A stretch of DNA of 64,000 nt from NCBI RefSeq assembly GCF_046267875.1, contig NZ_CP176502.1, positions 744,001-808,000 of the forward strand, written 5' to 3'. The notes below the pieces were generated by a model. That model saw nothing but the letters and a program-made list of their open reading frames with translations, ran no database searches and was not told the DNA's origin. Each line of letters opens with the position of its first letter. Position 1 is the first letter of the stretch. Both the position numbers and the translations under genes were made by a program. Below are positions 24,767-33,279 of this stretch, piece after piece. This DNA is from Mannheimia glucosida. GTDB lineage: Bacteria > Pseudomonadota > Gammaproteobacteria > Enterobacterales > Pasteurellaceae.

Positions 24767-26062
24767 ATGAGTATTAAAAAATTAACCCTAGCCACCTTAA
24801 TTTTAGTTGGTTTAACTGCTTGTGGCAGCAGTGGTTCAGGTAGCAATTCTAATAATGGTAAATCGGATAAATCTAACATTGTTATACCAAAAGATCTAAA
24901 AGACAAAGCTGATCAAGCAAAAGATAAAGCAAAAAAGGAAGCCGAACGTTTAGCTAAAGAAGCGGAAAAAGCAAAATCAGAAGCGGATCGTTTAGCAAAA
25001 GAAGCGGAAAAAGCGAAAGCAGAAGCGGAGCGTTTAGCAAAAGAAAAGGCTGAAAAAGCAAAAACGGAAGCAGACCGTTTAGCAAAAGACGCCGAGAAAG
25101 CAAAGGCGGAAGCAGAACGTTTAGCTAAAGATGCTGAAAAAGCAAAAGGAGAAGCACAACGTTTAGCGAAAGAAAAAGCTGAAAAAGCAAAAGCAGAAGC
25201 TGAACGTGTCACTAAAGAAGCTGAGAAAGCCAAAACAGAAGCAGAGCGTTTAGCAAAAGAGAAAACTGAAAAAGCCAAAGCGGAAGCAGAGCGTTTAGCA
25301 CAAGAAAAGGCTGAAAAAGCCAAAGCAGAAGCAGAGCGTTTAACTAAAGAAGCTGAGAAAGCAAAAGCCGAAGCTGAACGTTTAGCCGCAGAGGAAGCCA
25401 AAAAAGCTGAAGAAGCCAAAAAAGCTGAAGAAGCCAAAAAAGCTGAAGAAGCTAAAAAAGCCGAAGAAGCTAAAAAGGCTGAGGCAGAAGCAACAGAAAA
25501 AGCGAAAGCTGAAGCCATTAAACTCAAGGGAACTGATGATAAAGAATATGCAGTTATTAAAGAAATGAAATCATCAGACAATACACGAAAAGGTCATATT
25601 TATAACCAACCTTATTCTGTTGTGACGGCTAGTACGTTAGTCACATTAGGAGAGAAGCCAAATGAAAATGATAGTCTTGTTGAAATTAAGGGCTTAAAAA
25701 CAACAGCATTACCACAAGAGGGTAAAGCAACTTATAGTGGTAAACTATTCGAATTTACAAATGTAGATTCAAGTGATTTAACCTATAATGTTGATTTCGG
25801 TAAGCGTAAAGGTTCTGGCGTGGCAAAAGGTCAGGAGACGTCTATTGAATTGAAAGAAGGAAGCATCGAAAATGGAGCAATTTCTTCTACTGTAACGTCT
25901 TCAGGGGGAATATTGGATGGTAAGCAAGGCAGCTATAAAGTCGAATTCTTTGGACCAAAAGCAGAAGAAATTGCTGGTGAAGTTGAAATTAAAAATATTG
26001 ATTCGACAGGTCTTTCTATAAAATACGGATTAGCAGGTTCTCGTGGTGAAATCTCTAAATAA
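24767..26062 (+). CDS. Surface lipoprotein with long coiled coil and C-terminal TbpB-like barrel; probable Slam substrate
   Basis: A 431-residue lipoprotein. Signal peptide with lipobox LTA-Cys19, followed by a Ser/Gly/Asn-rich linker. Residues about 43-245 are a highly charged alpha-helical repeat (units such as AEKAKAEAERLAKE, then AKKAEE five times), a long coiled coil. The last 150 residues are beta-rich (GKATYSGKLFEFTN..DFGKRKGSGVAKG..SYKVEFFGPKAEEIAGEVEI..), resembling the small eight-stranded barrel of TbpB and factor H binding protein; the GPKAEEIAGE stretch is typical of Slam-dependent lipoproteins. The slam gene follows. Ligand unknown. The helical region resembles TolA-like repeats, but the lipobox and barrel rule out TolA. 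Confidence 0.82.
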   Translation: MSIKKLTLATLILVGLTACGSSGSGSNSNNGKSDKSNIVIPKDLKDKADQAKDKAKKEAERLAKEAEKAKSEADRLAKEAEKAKAEAERLAKEKAEKAKTEADRLAKDAEKAKAEAERLAKDAEKAKGEAQRLAKEKAEKAKAEAERVTKEAEKAKTEAERLAKEKTEKAKAEAERLAQEKAEKAKAEAERLTKEAEKAKAEAERLAAEEAKKAEEAKKAEEAKKAEEAKKAEEAKKAEAEATEKAKAEAIKLKGTDDKEYAVIKEMKSSDNTRKGHIYNQPYSVVTASTLVTLGEKPNENDSLVEIKGLKTTALPQEGKATYSGKLFEFTNVDSSDLTYNVDFGKRKGSGVAKGQETSIELKEGSIENGAISSTVTSSGGILDGKQGSYKVEFFGPKAEEIAGEVEIKNIDSTGLSIKYGLAGSRGEISK

Positions 26063-26077
26063 ATTTTTATGATATTC

Positions 26078-26112
26078 AATGCCGTTTAATCCCTTAAACG
26101 GCATTCTTTTTT
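26078..26112 (+). terminator. Terminator between the lipoprotein and slam genes
   Basis: AATGCCGTTTAA, loop TCCC, TTAAACGGCATT, then CTTTTTT. The T-run ends 3 bases before the slam start codon, so slam would be read only by polymerases that pass through, or from a promoter inside the lipoprotein gene. Confidence 0.9.
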
Positions 26113-26115
26113 ACT

Positions 26116-27510
26116 ATGCATAAAAAACACTTTCTATTTTTACTTGTTTCGCCGTTGGCAATGGCGGAAACGGTTGAGTTTCAGCAAGATCCCAAAGAGT
26201 TTGATGGGCAGCGACAAGCGGTCAAATTTGAGCAAGAAATTGCAAAAAAAGATTTAAAATCAACCGCTTACTTGGCAGAAGATAATACGCTTAAAGGTAT
26301 TGAACAGCATATTAACCAAGCAATTCTGAGACAAGATTGGGCGAAGCTGGAAAACCTGTTAGGCGATTATGCAAAGCAAGATCAATTTGACCCACTGCTT
26401 TTGGACTATGCTTTGGCGGCATTGGCTTATGCTAAAAAAGATTATCGCTCTGCGGCGTTTTATTATCAGCAGTTGCTGAAAAAACAGCCTGATTTAACCT
26501 ACCCTCGTTTTGATTTAGCCCTGATTTTAAAAGAGGATTATCGCTACAGGGAAGCAGAGCAAGAATTTCAGCAACTCAAAACCGATGATTTACGCAATGC
26601 GGTGAACAGTGCGTTGGCTCAAATAGAGGAAGAAGAGAGCTGGAAGCCGGATTTTTACTTGCAATATACCCAAACCAACAATGTGAATAATGCTTCTTCA
26701 TCGCCAACGGTAAATGTAAACGGGCGGATTTTTATTAAAGAATCAGACAGCTTGCCGCAGTCGGCAAAAGGCATCAGATATGGCATTGGCTTGAGTAAAA
26801 TGCGAAATATCGGCGGTAATCATTTTGTGGGAGTCGATCTTGGCTATAACGGCGTTTATTACTGGAATAACCACGATTATAGCGAACAGTCGGTCTCACT
26901 AACGCCAAAATATAGCTACAGAACGGCAACTTATCGTATCGGGGTTTCGCCCTTTATTGAGCAGAATTGGCTGGGTAGCTCTCGGTATAACTATCAATTT
27001 GGTAGCAGTATCAATGCTGTTAAACTTTTTGAACGTGGGGTTATTTCAGGCTCATTCAGCCACCTGCAAAAACGCTATCTTGAAAAGCATACTGCTGAGC
27101 GTTACAACGGCTACCGCAACCAACTCACGCTCGGCACTCAATGGCAAGCGGTCAAAAATTGGCGATTTTTTGCAAATCTTAACGCTAGCCGTGAAATTAC
27201 CCGTGAGAAAGCTCAATCTTCCAATAAGTGGCTGGCGACCATTGGCGTAATTTACCAAACACCAAGTTGGGCAAGTTCGGTAAGTGTCGGGTATGGCAAG
27301 CGTTATTTTGCTGATAAACATTATCTGTTTGGCTATAAACGCCAAGATAAGGAATATCAAGCGAATGTGGCGGTGTGGAACCGAAATTGGCACTGGCACG
27401 GGATTGTGCCGAAATTAAATTTCCGCTATCAAAAAATCGACAGCAATATTGCCGATTTCTACTCGCGTAGCAATAAAGAAGTCTTTATGACGTTAGAGAA
27501 GCTGTTTTAA
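26116..27510 (+). CDS. slam: Slam: surface lipoprotein assembly modifier
   Basis: A 464-residue outer-membrane protein. Signal peptide MHKKHFLFLLVSPLAMA. Residues about 20-175 are TPR-like helices (QAILRQDWAKLENLL.., YAKKDYRSAAFYYQQLLKKQP, RYREAEQEFQQL). From about 180 to the end there is an alternating beta-barrel (DUF560) that finishes in Phe, as outer-membrane proteins do. Slam proteins carry selected lipoproteins to the outer face of the outer membrane. The adjacent lipoprotein is the natural candidate cargo. Odd: no ribosome-binding site is visible before the ATG and a terminator overlaps its upstream region. Confidence 0.9.
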   Translation: MHKKHFLFLLVSPLAMAETVEFQQDPKEFDGQRQAVKFEQEIAKKDLKSTAYLAEDNTLKGIEQHINQAILRQDWAKLENLLGDYAKQDQFDPLLLDYALAALAYAKKDYRSAAFYYQQLLKKQPDLTYPRFDLALILKEDYRYREAEQEFQQLKTDDLRNAVNSALAQIEEEESWKPDFYLQYTQTNNVNNASSSPTVNVNGRIFIKESDSLPQSAKGIRYGIGLSKMRNIGGNHFVGVDLGYNGVYYWNNHDYSEQSVSLTPKYSYRTATYRIGVSPFIEQNWLGSSRYNYQFGSSINAVKLFERGVISGSFSHLQKRYLEKHTAERYNGYRNQLTLGTQWQAVKNWRFFANLNASREITREKAQSSNKWLATIGVIYQTPSWASSVSVGYGKRYFADKHYLFGYKRQDKEYQANVAVWNRNWHWHGIVPKLNFRYQKIDSNIADFYSRSNKEVFMTLEKLF

Positions 27511-27527
27511 GACTGTGTATGAATATC

Positions 27528-27547
27528 GGGGCGAAAATTTTCGCCCC
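27528..27547. repeat. GGGGCGAA palindrome
   Basis: A perfect 20-base palindrome (GGGGCGAAAA and its complement) between convergent slam and nudF; same core as the repeats at 9234-9293. It may double as a terminator. Confidence 0.65.
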
Positions 27548-27559
27548 CATCAATATTAA

Positions 27560-28180
27560 CTAATTGAATTTTTGGTAATTTAACTGCAACCATTGTAGCC
27601 CAATTACCGCAATCACATTGTCAATTGTGCCGTCTTCTACCCATTGATATGCCTGTTCACGGCTTACAACGTGAACCAAAATGTCTTCATTTTCTTCTTC
27701 CAGTAAGCCGTGTACCTCACCGGATTTCACTTGGGTGCTGTCAATCAAGCCGAGAAACAGGTGCAAGCGTTCCAGTTGTCCACCGGGACTGTCCCATACG
27801 CTTAAGGCGTGTTGCACTGTTGTGACTTCCAAGCCGGCTTCTTCTTTGGCTTCACGCATTGCCACTTCTGCCGGCTCTTCGTTGCCTTTATCTACCATAC
27901 CGGCAACCAATTCCAGCAACCAAGGGGATTTTTTCTGCCCTGAATCATAGGCTCCGATACGCACTTGCTCAATTAGCACCACCTTGTCTAAGATAGGATC
28001 GTAAGCAATTAAAGCCGCCGCTTCGCCTTTAATTAAGAGTTCACGCACCACTTCACCGCTCATTTCACCGGAAAACAGTTTATGGCGGAAAGTGATTTTT
28101 TGTAGCTCAAAATGCCCTTTATAGACGGTTTCTCGGTTTAGAATCTGTAAATCATTGTGCTGATATTGGGTTAGCTTCAT
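27560..28180 (-). CDS. nudF: ADP-ribose pyrophosphatase (Nudix hydrolase)
   Basis: A 206-residue enzyme that splits ADP-ribose to AMP and ribose 5-phosphate. The Nudix box is complete (GMVDKGNEEPAEVAMREA, then KEEAGL). The opening of the Nudix fold (ALIAYDPILDKVVLIEQVRIGAY) and the later SPGGQLERLHLFLGLID match E. coli NudF. It is the last gene of a minus-strand cluster; it lies 8 bases after psiE. Confidence 0.94.
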   Translation of the reverse strand: MKLTQYQHNDLQILNRETVYKGHFELQKITFRHKLFSGEMSGEVVRELLIKGEAAALIAYDPILDKVVLIEQVRIGAYDSGQKKSPWLLELVAGMVDKGNEEPAEVAMREAKEEAGLEVTTVQHALSVWDSPGGQLERLHLFLGLIDSTQVKSGEVHGLLEEENEDILVHVVSREQAYQWVEDGTIDNVIAVIGLQWLQLNYQKFN

Positions 28181-28188
28181 ATTAGTTC

Positions 28189-28608
28189 CTAGCTTTTATG
28201 TAAACGATCGGTGTGTACAATATATAATGCTATAATCATCACCAAAATAGAGAGTGCGAATAATAGTGTATGCAACGCATTAGAATGATCGACAATAATC
28301 AAACGCACCATGGCAGTAATCCCGATATAGAGGAAATAGCGTAACGGAAAGTGATAATTCGATTTGAAATATTTCACAATCAACGCAAGAAACTCAAAAT
28401 AGAGAAAGAAAATTACTATTTTTTCTACAATTTGGAATTTCTCACTGTCGCTAAAGGAGAGTTCATAGAGTGAATAGGCTTCGGCAAATAGTGAATAAGA
28501 GAGCAATGCCCCTGCTGCAAGCAAGGCTATATTCATAATCCATTGAAAGGTTTCGGAAGCGATTTTGCCAAAACTGGAATGGTGTTCTTCTAAAGATTTT
28601 TTAGGCAT
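28189..28608 (-). CDS. psiE: PsiE family membrane protein
   Basis: A 139-residue protein with four membrane helices, similar to E. coli PsiE (phosphate-starvation-inducible, function unknown). Visible: the N-terminal helix, ESLFAEAYSLYEL-like loop, YFEFLALIVKYFKSNYHFPLRYFLYIGITAMVRLIIVDH and the closing YIVHTDR. It lies between the phosphopantetheinyl transferase gene and nudF with gaps under 10 bases. Confidence 0.9.
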   Translation of the reverse strand: MPKKSLEEHHSSFGKIASETFQWIMNIALLAAGALLSYSLFAEAYSLYELSFSDSEKFQIVEKIVIFFLYFEFLALIVKYFKSNYHFPLRYFLYIGITAMVRLIIVDHSNALHTLLFALSILVMIIALYIVHTDRLHKS

Positions 28609-28617
28609 TCGTTATCC

Positions 28618-29340
28618 TTAATTAACATCATAAATAAGCGATTGGCACTTAATAGGCTGAAACTGCCCTTGTTGCCAACAGTATAATAAGGGCTCAGATA
28701 ATAGCATATTTTGCGATTGCTGATAGAAGTAGCTCAAATAGAACGGTAGCTCGCTCACAAAATGCAGTTTTCCGCTCGGGCAATGGGCGGAAAAGAGCTG
28801 TTTTTCTAACGGTAAATGTTTTACTTCGGACAGTTTCGCAATCCCTACCCCTTGCGATTTCAATATCGCCTCTCGCAAGCACCAGCTCAAATAAAAGCGT
28901 TCAGCAAGGTTACTTAGAATGGGGGAGGGGTGGGCTAATAAAACATTTTGTTCTTCAGCGTTTCCGTAATGGCAGATTAAATCGTGGTAACGCCTGATTT
29001 TTTGTGGGTGTTCAATATCAATGCCGACCGCTAATTTTGCAAAAGAATGCGAAAAAATGACCGCTATCCACTCCCCGGAATGGCTGATGTTAAAGTCAAT
29101 TTGCTCACAACTGACAAAAGGGCGACCGCTTGGGGAGCGTTTTATATTGGTGAGTAACGCTAAATCCAGATGGTGTTTTTTAAACAATTCCGTGAGCAGA
29201 AAAAAGGCAGCTCGGCGGCTTTGCCATTTTTGTATCTGTTTTTCAGTTAAACCGCTTGGCATTTCAGGGTAGGCGAAATCGTTTGGCAGGGCTGCTTGCC
29301 GATGAATAAACGCAATTTCAATATTTGCAAAATGTTGCAT
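28618..29340 (-). CDS. 4'-phosphopantetheinyl transferase (Sfp/AcpT type)
   Basis: A 240-residue protein that would load phosphopantetheine onto a carrier protein. Motifs: RSPSGRPFV, IDFNISHSGEWIAVIF (substrate-binding loop), VGIDIEHPQKIRR (magnesium-binding G-x-D) and FYLSWCLREAILKSQGVGI (W-x-x-K/R-E-A). Target carrier unknown; no polyketide or peptide synthase is in view, so it may be an AcpT-like housekeeping enzyme. The ATG at 29340 was chosen; an in-frame GTG at 29349 overlapping the EamA stop (GTGA) is an alternative. Confidence 0.88.
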   Translation of the reverse strand: MQHFANIEIAFIHRQAALPNDFAYPEMPSGLTEKQIQKWQSRRAAFFLLTELFKKHHLDLALLTNIKRSPSGRPFVSCEQIDFNISHSGEWIAVIFSHSFAKLAVGIDIEHPQKIRRYHDLICHYGNAEEQNVLLAHPSPILSNLAERFYLSWCLREAILKSQGVGIAKLSEVKHLPLEKQLFSAHCPSGKLHFVSELPFYLSYFYQQSQNMLLSEPLLYCWQQGQFQPIKCQSLIYDVN

Positions 29341-29345
29341 AAAAA

Positions 29346-29774
29346 TCACCGCTTGAAGGCAAGTAACAGTACGCCACCGGCAACTAAGCTAATGCCTAAC
29401 CAATCTTGCCCGCTTGGGCGTTCGCCAAGAAAGATCACTGCAAAAAGGGTGACTAACACCAGACTTAATTTATCAATCGGGGCAACTTGGGAAGCATTGC
29501 CCATTTGCAAGGCTTTGAAATATGCCAACCAAGAAGCACCAGTTGCCAAGCCGGATAAGATTAAAAACAGCCAGTTTTTGCCACTCAAGCTATCTAACGG
29601 CTGCCATTTTCCGCTGTAAGTGAGAAAGGCAATCAGTGCAACGATGATTACCAGCGTGCGGATAAAAGTGGCAAAATCAGAATCTACGCCTTGTAAACCA
29701 ACTTTGGCAAAAATGGCGGTTAATGCGGCAAAAAGTGCAGAGGCTAATGCCCAATAGAGCCAATCGTGTGTCAT
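29346..29774 (-). CDS. Single-domain EamA/DMT-type membrane transporter
   Basis: A 142-residue protein with five hydrophobic segments, one EamA domain, starting MTHDWLYWALASALFAALTAIFAKVGLQ and ending with FLGERPSGQDWLGISLVAGGVLLLAF. Most drug/metabolite transporters carry two such domains, so this is a half-size form that probably works as a dimer. Substrate unknown. First gene of the EamA-PPTase-psiE-nudF cluster. Confidence 0.85.
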   Translation of the reverse strand: MTHDWLYWALASALFAALTAIFAKVGLQGVDSDFATFIRTLVIIVALIAFLTYSGKWQPLDSLSGKNWLFLILSGLATGASWLAYFKALQMGNASQVAPIDKLSLVLVTLFAVIFLGERPSGQDWLGISLVAGGVLLLAFKR

Positions 29775-29941
29775 AACAAAATTTTAATATTTTAGGTTAA
29801 TTTCTAATCAGATGGAGCAATAAAATGCGAGTTAGCTCTAGTTTATCAAATTTTCTATTTGATCTTCGCAAAATCTTTGGTAAAAGATGGAATGTATAGA
29901 AATGAAAATACAATAAACAAATATTAATAGGAGAAAGTTAA

Positions 29942-31132
29942 GTGGAAAAATTAAAAGAATTTTTAAAATCTGAAGCCTCAGGAGGCGTACTGCTTCTGGT
30001 TTTTGCTTTTGCAGCAATTGTGTGTGCCAACACATCCTTAAGTGATTTCTATTTTGAGTTTTTACAAACGATTGTTAGTGTACAGTTTGGTGAATTTGCC
30101 TTGAATAAACCGCTATTACTCTGGGTTAACGATGGCTTAATGGCAGTGTTTTTTACGTTGGTGGGGCTGGAAGTAAAAAAAGAGTTGTTTGAAGGCTCGC
30201 TTTCAAGTTATAAGAAAGCCATTTTCCCGGCGATAGCAGCAGTAGGTGGTATGATTGTTCCAGCGATTATTTATTGGGCGATTAATCAAAACCACCCTGA
30301 ATTTCACAACGGTTGGGCAATTCCGATGGCAACTGATATTGCTTTTGCAGTCGGAATTGTGGCGTTATTAGGTGCTCGTGTCCCGTTAGCGTTAAAAACC
30401 TTTTTATTGGCATTAGCGATTATTGATGACTTAGGTGCGATTGTGGTTATTGCGATTTTCTATTCGCAAGAAATCAGTGTGCAAGCTCTTACTATTGCAG
30501 CCATTGCGATTATCGGCTTAGTGCTGCTCAACCGCTTTAAAGTCACCTCGCTGTGTGCTTATTTAGTAGTCGGTTTAGTGCTTTGGACTTCCGTCTTAAA
30601 ATCAGGGGTTCATGCCACCCTTGCCGGTGTAATTATCGGTTTCTGTGTGCCACTGAAAGGTAAAAACGGAGAACGCCCGGCAGACGAACTGGAGCATATT
30701 CTAGCCCCTTGGTGTGCTTATCTGATTTTACCGCTCTTCGCTTTTGCTAATGCCGGTGTTTACCTGTTAGAAATGGGAATGGAGCAGCTCTCATCGCCGT
30801 TACCGTTAGGCATTGCGTTAGGCTTGATTATCGGCAAAACCTTAGGCGTGTTTGGTTTTAGCTATCTTGCTGTGTTATTCCGCATCGCCAGTCTGCCGCA
30901 AGGGGTTAATTTCAAACAAATTTTTGCCATTGCGGTGCTATGTGGTATCGGTTTTACCATGTCGATGTTCTTGGCAAGCCTTGCCTTTGATGTAAGTGAG
31001 GCTGGGGAAAGTATTACCGCTCTAGCTCGATTAGGTATTTTACTCGGTTCTGCGGTTTCAGCGATTTTAGGTTATACGTTACTTAGAATGGCGACTAAGC
31101 AGAATAATCCAGAAAATAATGCCACTTATTAA
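29942..31132 (+). CDS. nhaA: Na+/H+ antiporter NhaA
   Basis: A 396-residue inner-membrane antiporter exporting sodium. The start is a GTG at 29942 with AGGAGAAAG before it. Motifs: NDGLMAVFFTLVGLEVKKELFEG, MATDIAFAVGIVALLG and FLLALAIIDDLGAIVVIA, whose paired Asp are the ion site, and GIGFTMSMFLASLAF near the end. Length matches the family. The upstream 167 bases are A/T-rich with no nhaR gene nearby. Confidence 0.97.
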   Translation: MEKLKEFLKSEASGGVLLLVFAFAAIVCANTSLSDFYFEFLQTIVSVQFGEFALNKPLLLWVNDGLMAVFFTLVGLEVKKELFEGSLSSYKKAIFPAIAAVGGMIVPAIIYWAINQNHPEFHNGWAIPMATDIAFAVGIVALLGARVPLALKTFLLALAIIDDLGAIVVIAIFYSQEISVQALTIAAIAIIGLVLLNRFKVTSLCAYLVVGLVLWTSVLKSGVHATLAGVIIGFCVPLKGKNGERPADELEHILAPWCAYLILPLFAFANAGVYLLEMGMEQLSSPLPLGIALGLIIGKTLGVFGFSYLAVLFRIASLPQGVNFKQIFAIAVLCGIGFTMSMFLASLAFDVSEAGESITALARLGILLGSAVSAILGYTLLRMATKQNNPENNATY

Positions 31133-31164
31133 CCACAAGCGGTTGAATTAATCGGAAATTTTGC

Positions 31165-31205
31165 AAAATAGGCATAGTGGATTTCCATACCACTATGCCT
31201 ATTTT
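31165..31205. terminator. Bidirectional terminator between nhaA and panF
   Basis: A perfect 16-bp stem (AAAATAGGCATAGTGG and its complement) with a 9-base loop, A/T runs at both ends, between convergent genes. Confidence 0.93.
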
Positions 31206-31208
31206 ATT

Positions 31209-32633
31209 TTACACCTTAGGAGCAAATCGGTTGCCGATTATAAAAGCAATCAAACCAATTAGCAGTGAAGGCACAATGGCGTGGAAGCTGAAAATAGCAA
31301 GCTTAAAGGTGGTCATCAGCACATAACAGCTTAAGCCTACCAGCATTGAGCAAATAGCACCGGTGGCATTTGCTTTTTCCCAATATAAACCCAGCACAAT
31401 TACCCAAAGGAAAGTCGCTTCCAAGCCACCTAAAGAGAGTAGGTTCAGCCAAATTAACATTTCAGGTGGGGTTAGGGCGGCAAACACGAGTAATACCGTA
31501 AAAGTAAGAGTAGTAATAGTGGAGAACAATTTGATTTTTTTCTCGTTATTAATGGCATTCGGCTTAATTGCCAGATAGAGATCTTTAATTAAGGTTGAAG
31601 ACGACTGAATCAACATTGAGTCAATCGAAGACATTATCGCTGCCATTGGGGCCGCGAGGAAAATACCGGCAACCACTGGCGGTAGCACTTGTACCATTAG
31701 CTTTGGAATCACTTGATCCGGCACTTTGAGATCAGGTACAACTGCTCTGCCTAATACACCTGAAAGGTGCATTCCAAACATTAAAATCGCAATCACTACT
31801 GTGCCGATAATCATTGCTCGGTGCAAGGCTTGGCTGTTTTTGTATGCCATACTTCTGACCGCAATATGCGGTAAACCGATTAAACCAAAGCAAACCAATA
31901 CCCAAAATGAAGTCATAAATGTGAAATCAAGAGGGCGTTCGTCAATACCGTAAGGGGTGGTAAGTTGTGGGTTAATGGCTTCAAGGGTGTTCATTGCATT
32001 TTCCACTCCGCCTGCGGCATAAATTACGCCTACTAGCAAAATAGCTGTACCGACCATCATAACCAAGCCTTGAATGGTATCGGTTAGCACTACCGCCCTA
32101 AAGCCACCAATGAAGGTATAAAACCCGACAGTCACAGCAAAAATCATTACCGCTGTTTGGTAAGGGATTCCGAGTGTGGTTTCAAGTAAGCGACCGGCAC
32201 CGATAAATTGCACCGTCATCATCGCAAAAAACGAAAGTAATAAGGCTAGTCCTGCAATCCAAACCACAAATTTGTTTTGGTAACGGGCTAACAGCATATC
32301 GTTAATGGTGACACTATTGTGCTTGCGGGCAAGTAAGGCAAATTTTTTGCCTAATGCACCGAGTGAGAGCAATACGGCAGGGACTTGAATCATTGCCAGT
32401 AACACCCAGCCTAAACCGTATTTATAGGCAGCACCCGGTCCGCCGATAAAGGAACTTGCCCCCACATAAGTGGCGGCGGTTGTCATTGCTAACACAAAGC
32501 CCGACATTGAACGCCCACCGATATAGTATTCCGAAATAAAGCTTCCGCATTGGCGTTTACGGTAAGCATAAAACGCTACGCCAAACACAAAAATTAAATA
32601 AGCAATCAGGGGTAAAATCATTTCACTATTCAT
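31209..32633 (-). CDS. panF: Sodium/pantothenate symporter
   Basis: A 474-residue sodium:solute symporter family protein with about 13 membrane helices that imports pantothenate, the coenzyme A precursor. Recognised by YYIGGRSMSGFVLAMTTAATYVGASSFIGGPGAAYKYGLGW and MAAIMSSIDSMLIQSSSTLIKDLY, both close to E. coli PanF. It overlaps the yhdT stop by 8 bases, the usual yhdT-panF pair. Confidence 0.96.
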   Translation of the reverse strand: MNSEMILPLIAYLIFVFGVAFYAYRKRQCGSFISEYYIGGRSMSGFVLAMTTAATYVGASSFIGGPGAAYKYGLGWVLLAMIQVPAVLLSLGALGKKFALLARKHNSVTINDMLLARYQNKFVVWIAGLALLLSFFAMMTVQFIGAGRLLETTLGIPYQTAVMIFAVTVGFYTFIGGFRAVVLTDTIQGLVMMVGTAILLVGVIYAAGGVENAMNTLEAINPQLTTPYGIDERPLDFTFMTSFWVLVCFGLIGLPHIAVRSMAYKNSQALHRAMIIGTVVIAILMFGMHLSGVLGRAVVPDLKVPDQVIPKLMVQVLPPVVAGIFLAAPMAAIMSSIDSMLIQSSSTLIKDLYLAIKPNAINNEKKIKLFSTITTLTFTVLLVFAALTPPEMLIWLNLLSLGGLEATFLWVIVLGLYWEKANATGAICSMLVGLSCYVLMTTFKLAIFSFHAIVPSLLIGLIAFIIGNRFAPKV

Positions 32634-32856
32634 TATTCACCTCAAGATCGATATTTTTATACACTTTTTTGACGACAATGGTGGCAATTAAGCTAAATAG
32701 CACAGGTAAGAAAATGCAAGAAAGTTCAAACCAAATCGGAAAGCCGAAAATGCCTCTGCCTTGCGGTGAAAAGTAAGCAAAACCTACCCAGCCGAGCAGA
32801 TAAATCAGCGTAAGCAACACAGCCCAACGTGCTTCTGTTGTTAATTGTTGATACAT
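32626..32856 (-). CDS. yhdT: YhdT-like DUF997 membrane protein
   Basis: A 76-residue protein with two membrane helices (residues 12-32 and 43-65), found next to panF in many gamma-proteobacteria and probably a helper of the symporter. Ends VKKVYKNIDLEVNNE, overlapping panF by 8 bases. Confidence 0.9.
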   Translation of the reverse strand: MYQQLTTEARWAVLLTLIYLLGWVGFAYFSPQGRGIFGFPIWFELSCIFLPVLFSLIATIVVKKVYKNIDLEVNNE

Positions 32857-32872
32857 AAAGTCTCCTTAAAAT

Positions 32873-32899
32873 ATAAAAAGAACCTCGCAGTTGCGAGGT
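32873..32899 (-). terminator. Terminator of metJ
   Basis: On the minus strand: ACCTCGC, loop AACT, GCGAGGT, then TCTTTTT. It lies immediately after the metJ stop and separates metJ from yhdT-panF. Confidence 0.85.
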
Positions 32900-32903
32900 G
32901 TGT

Positions 32904-33221
32904 CTAATATTGCCATTCGTCCGGGTCTATTCCCAGCTCACGCATTTTTTGTTTTGCCTCTTCAGGGATTTCATCTGTCCTGTCTTTCATCAAGTCTTCA
33001 TCATTCGGCAAAGGCTGACCGGTAAAGGCGTGCAAAAAAGCCTCGCACAATAATTCGCTGTTGGTTGCGTGACGAAGATTTTTGATTTGGCGACGGGTTC
33101 GCTCATTAGTTAAAATTTCCAATACTTTAATTGGAATGGATACCGTCACTTTTTTGACTTGTTCACTTTTTTTGCCGTGTTCGGCATAAGGGCTAATATA
33201 TTCGCCGTTCCAGTCTGCCAT
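32904..33221 (-). CDS. metJ: Methionine repressor MetJ
   Basis: A 105-residue ribbon-helix-helix repressor, with S-adenosylmethionine as corepressor. The sequence is near-identical in pattern to E. coli MetJ: GKKSEQVKKVTVSIPIKVL (DNA-binding ribbon), LTNERTRRQIKNLRHATNSELLCEAFLHAFTGQPLPND. AAGGAGC precedes the ATG. Promoter and met boxes lie directly upstream, so it represses itself. Confidence 0.98.
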   Translation of the reverse strand: MADWNGEYISPYAEHGKKSEQVKKVTVSIPIKVLEILTNERTRRQIKNLRHATNSELLCEAFLHAFTGQPLPNDEDLMKDRTDEIPEEAKQKMRELGIDPDEWQY

Positions 33222-33247
33222 TTGTTTGCTCCTTAAATGTTGCCTGT

Positions 33248-33276
33248 ATTGTAATCAAAAGCGAACTATATCTCAA
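33248..33276 (-). promoter_or_regulatory. metJ promoter
   Basis: On the minus strand: -35 TTGAGA (33276-33271), 17-base spacer, -10 TACAAT (33253-33248). The met boxes begin 4 bases upstream of the -35. Confidence 0.78.
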
Positions 33277-33279
33277 TCT

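Noticed and set aside
24943..25500. CRISPR-like spaced repeats of about 45 bases
   Set aside because: The repeats are codons of a heptad-like coiled coil in an intact reading frame, with no unique spacers.
24913..25581. A 222-codon open frame on the minus strand opposite the lipoprotein coiled coil, rich in Ser-Ala-Phe repeats
   Set aside because: It is the antisense shadow of the AAAGCN/GAAGCN repeats; no start context, no ribosome site, and the sense strand clearly encodes the lipoprotein.
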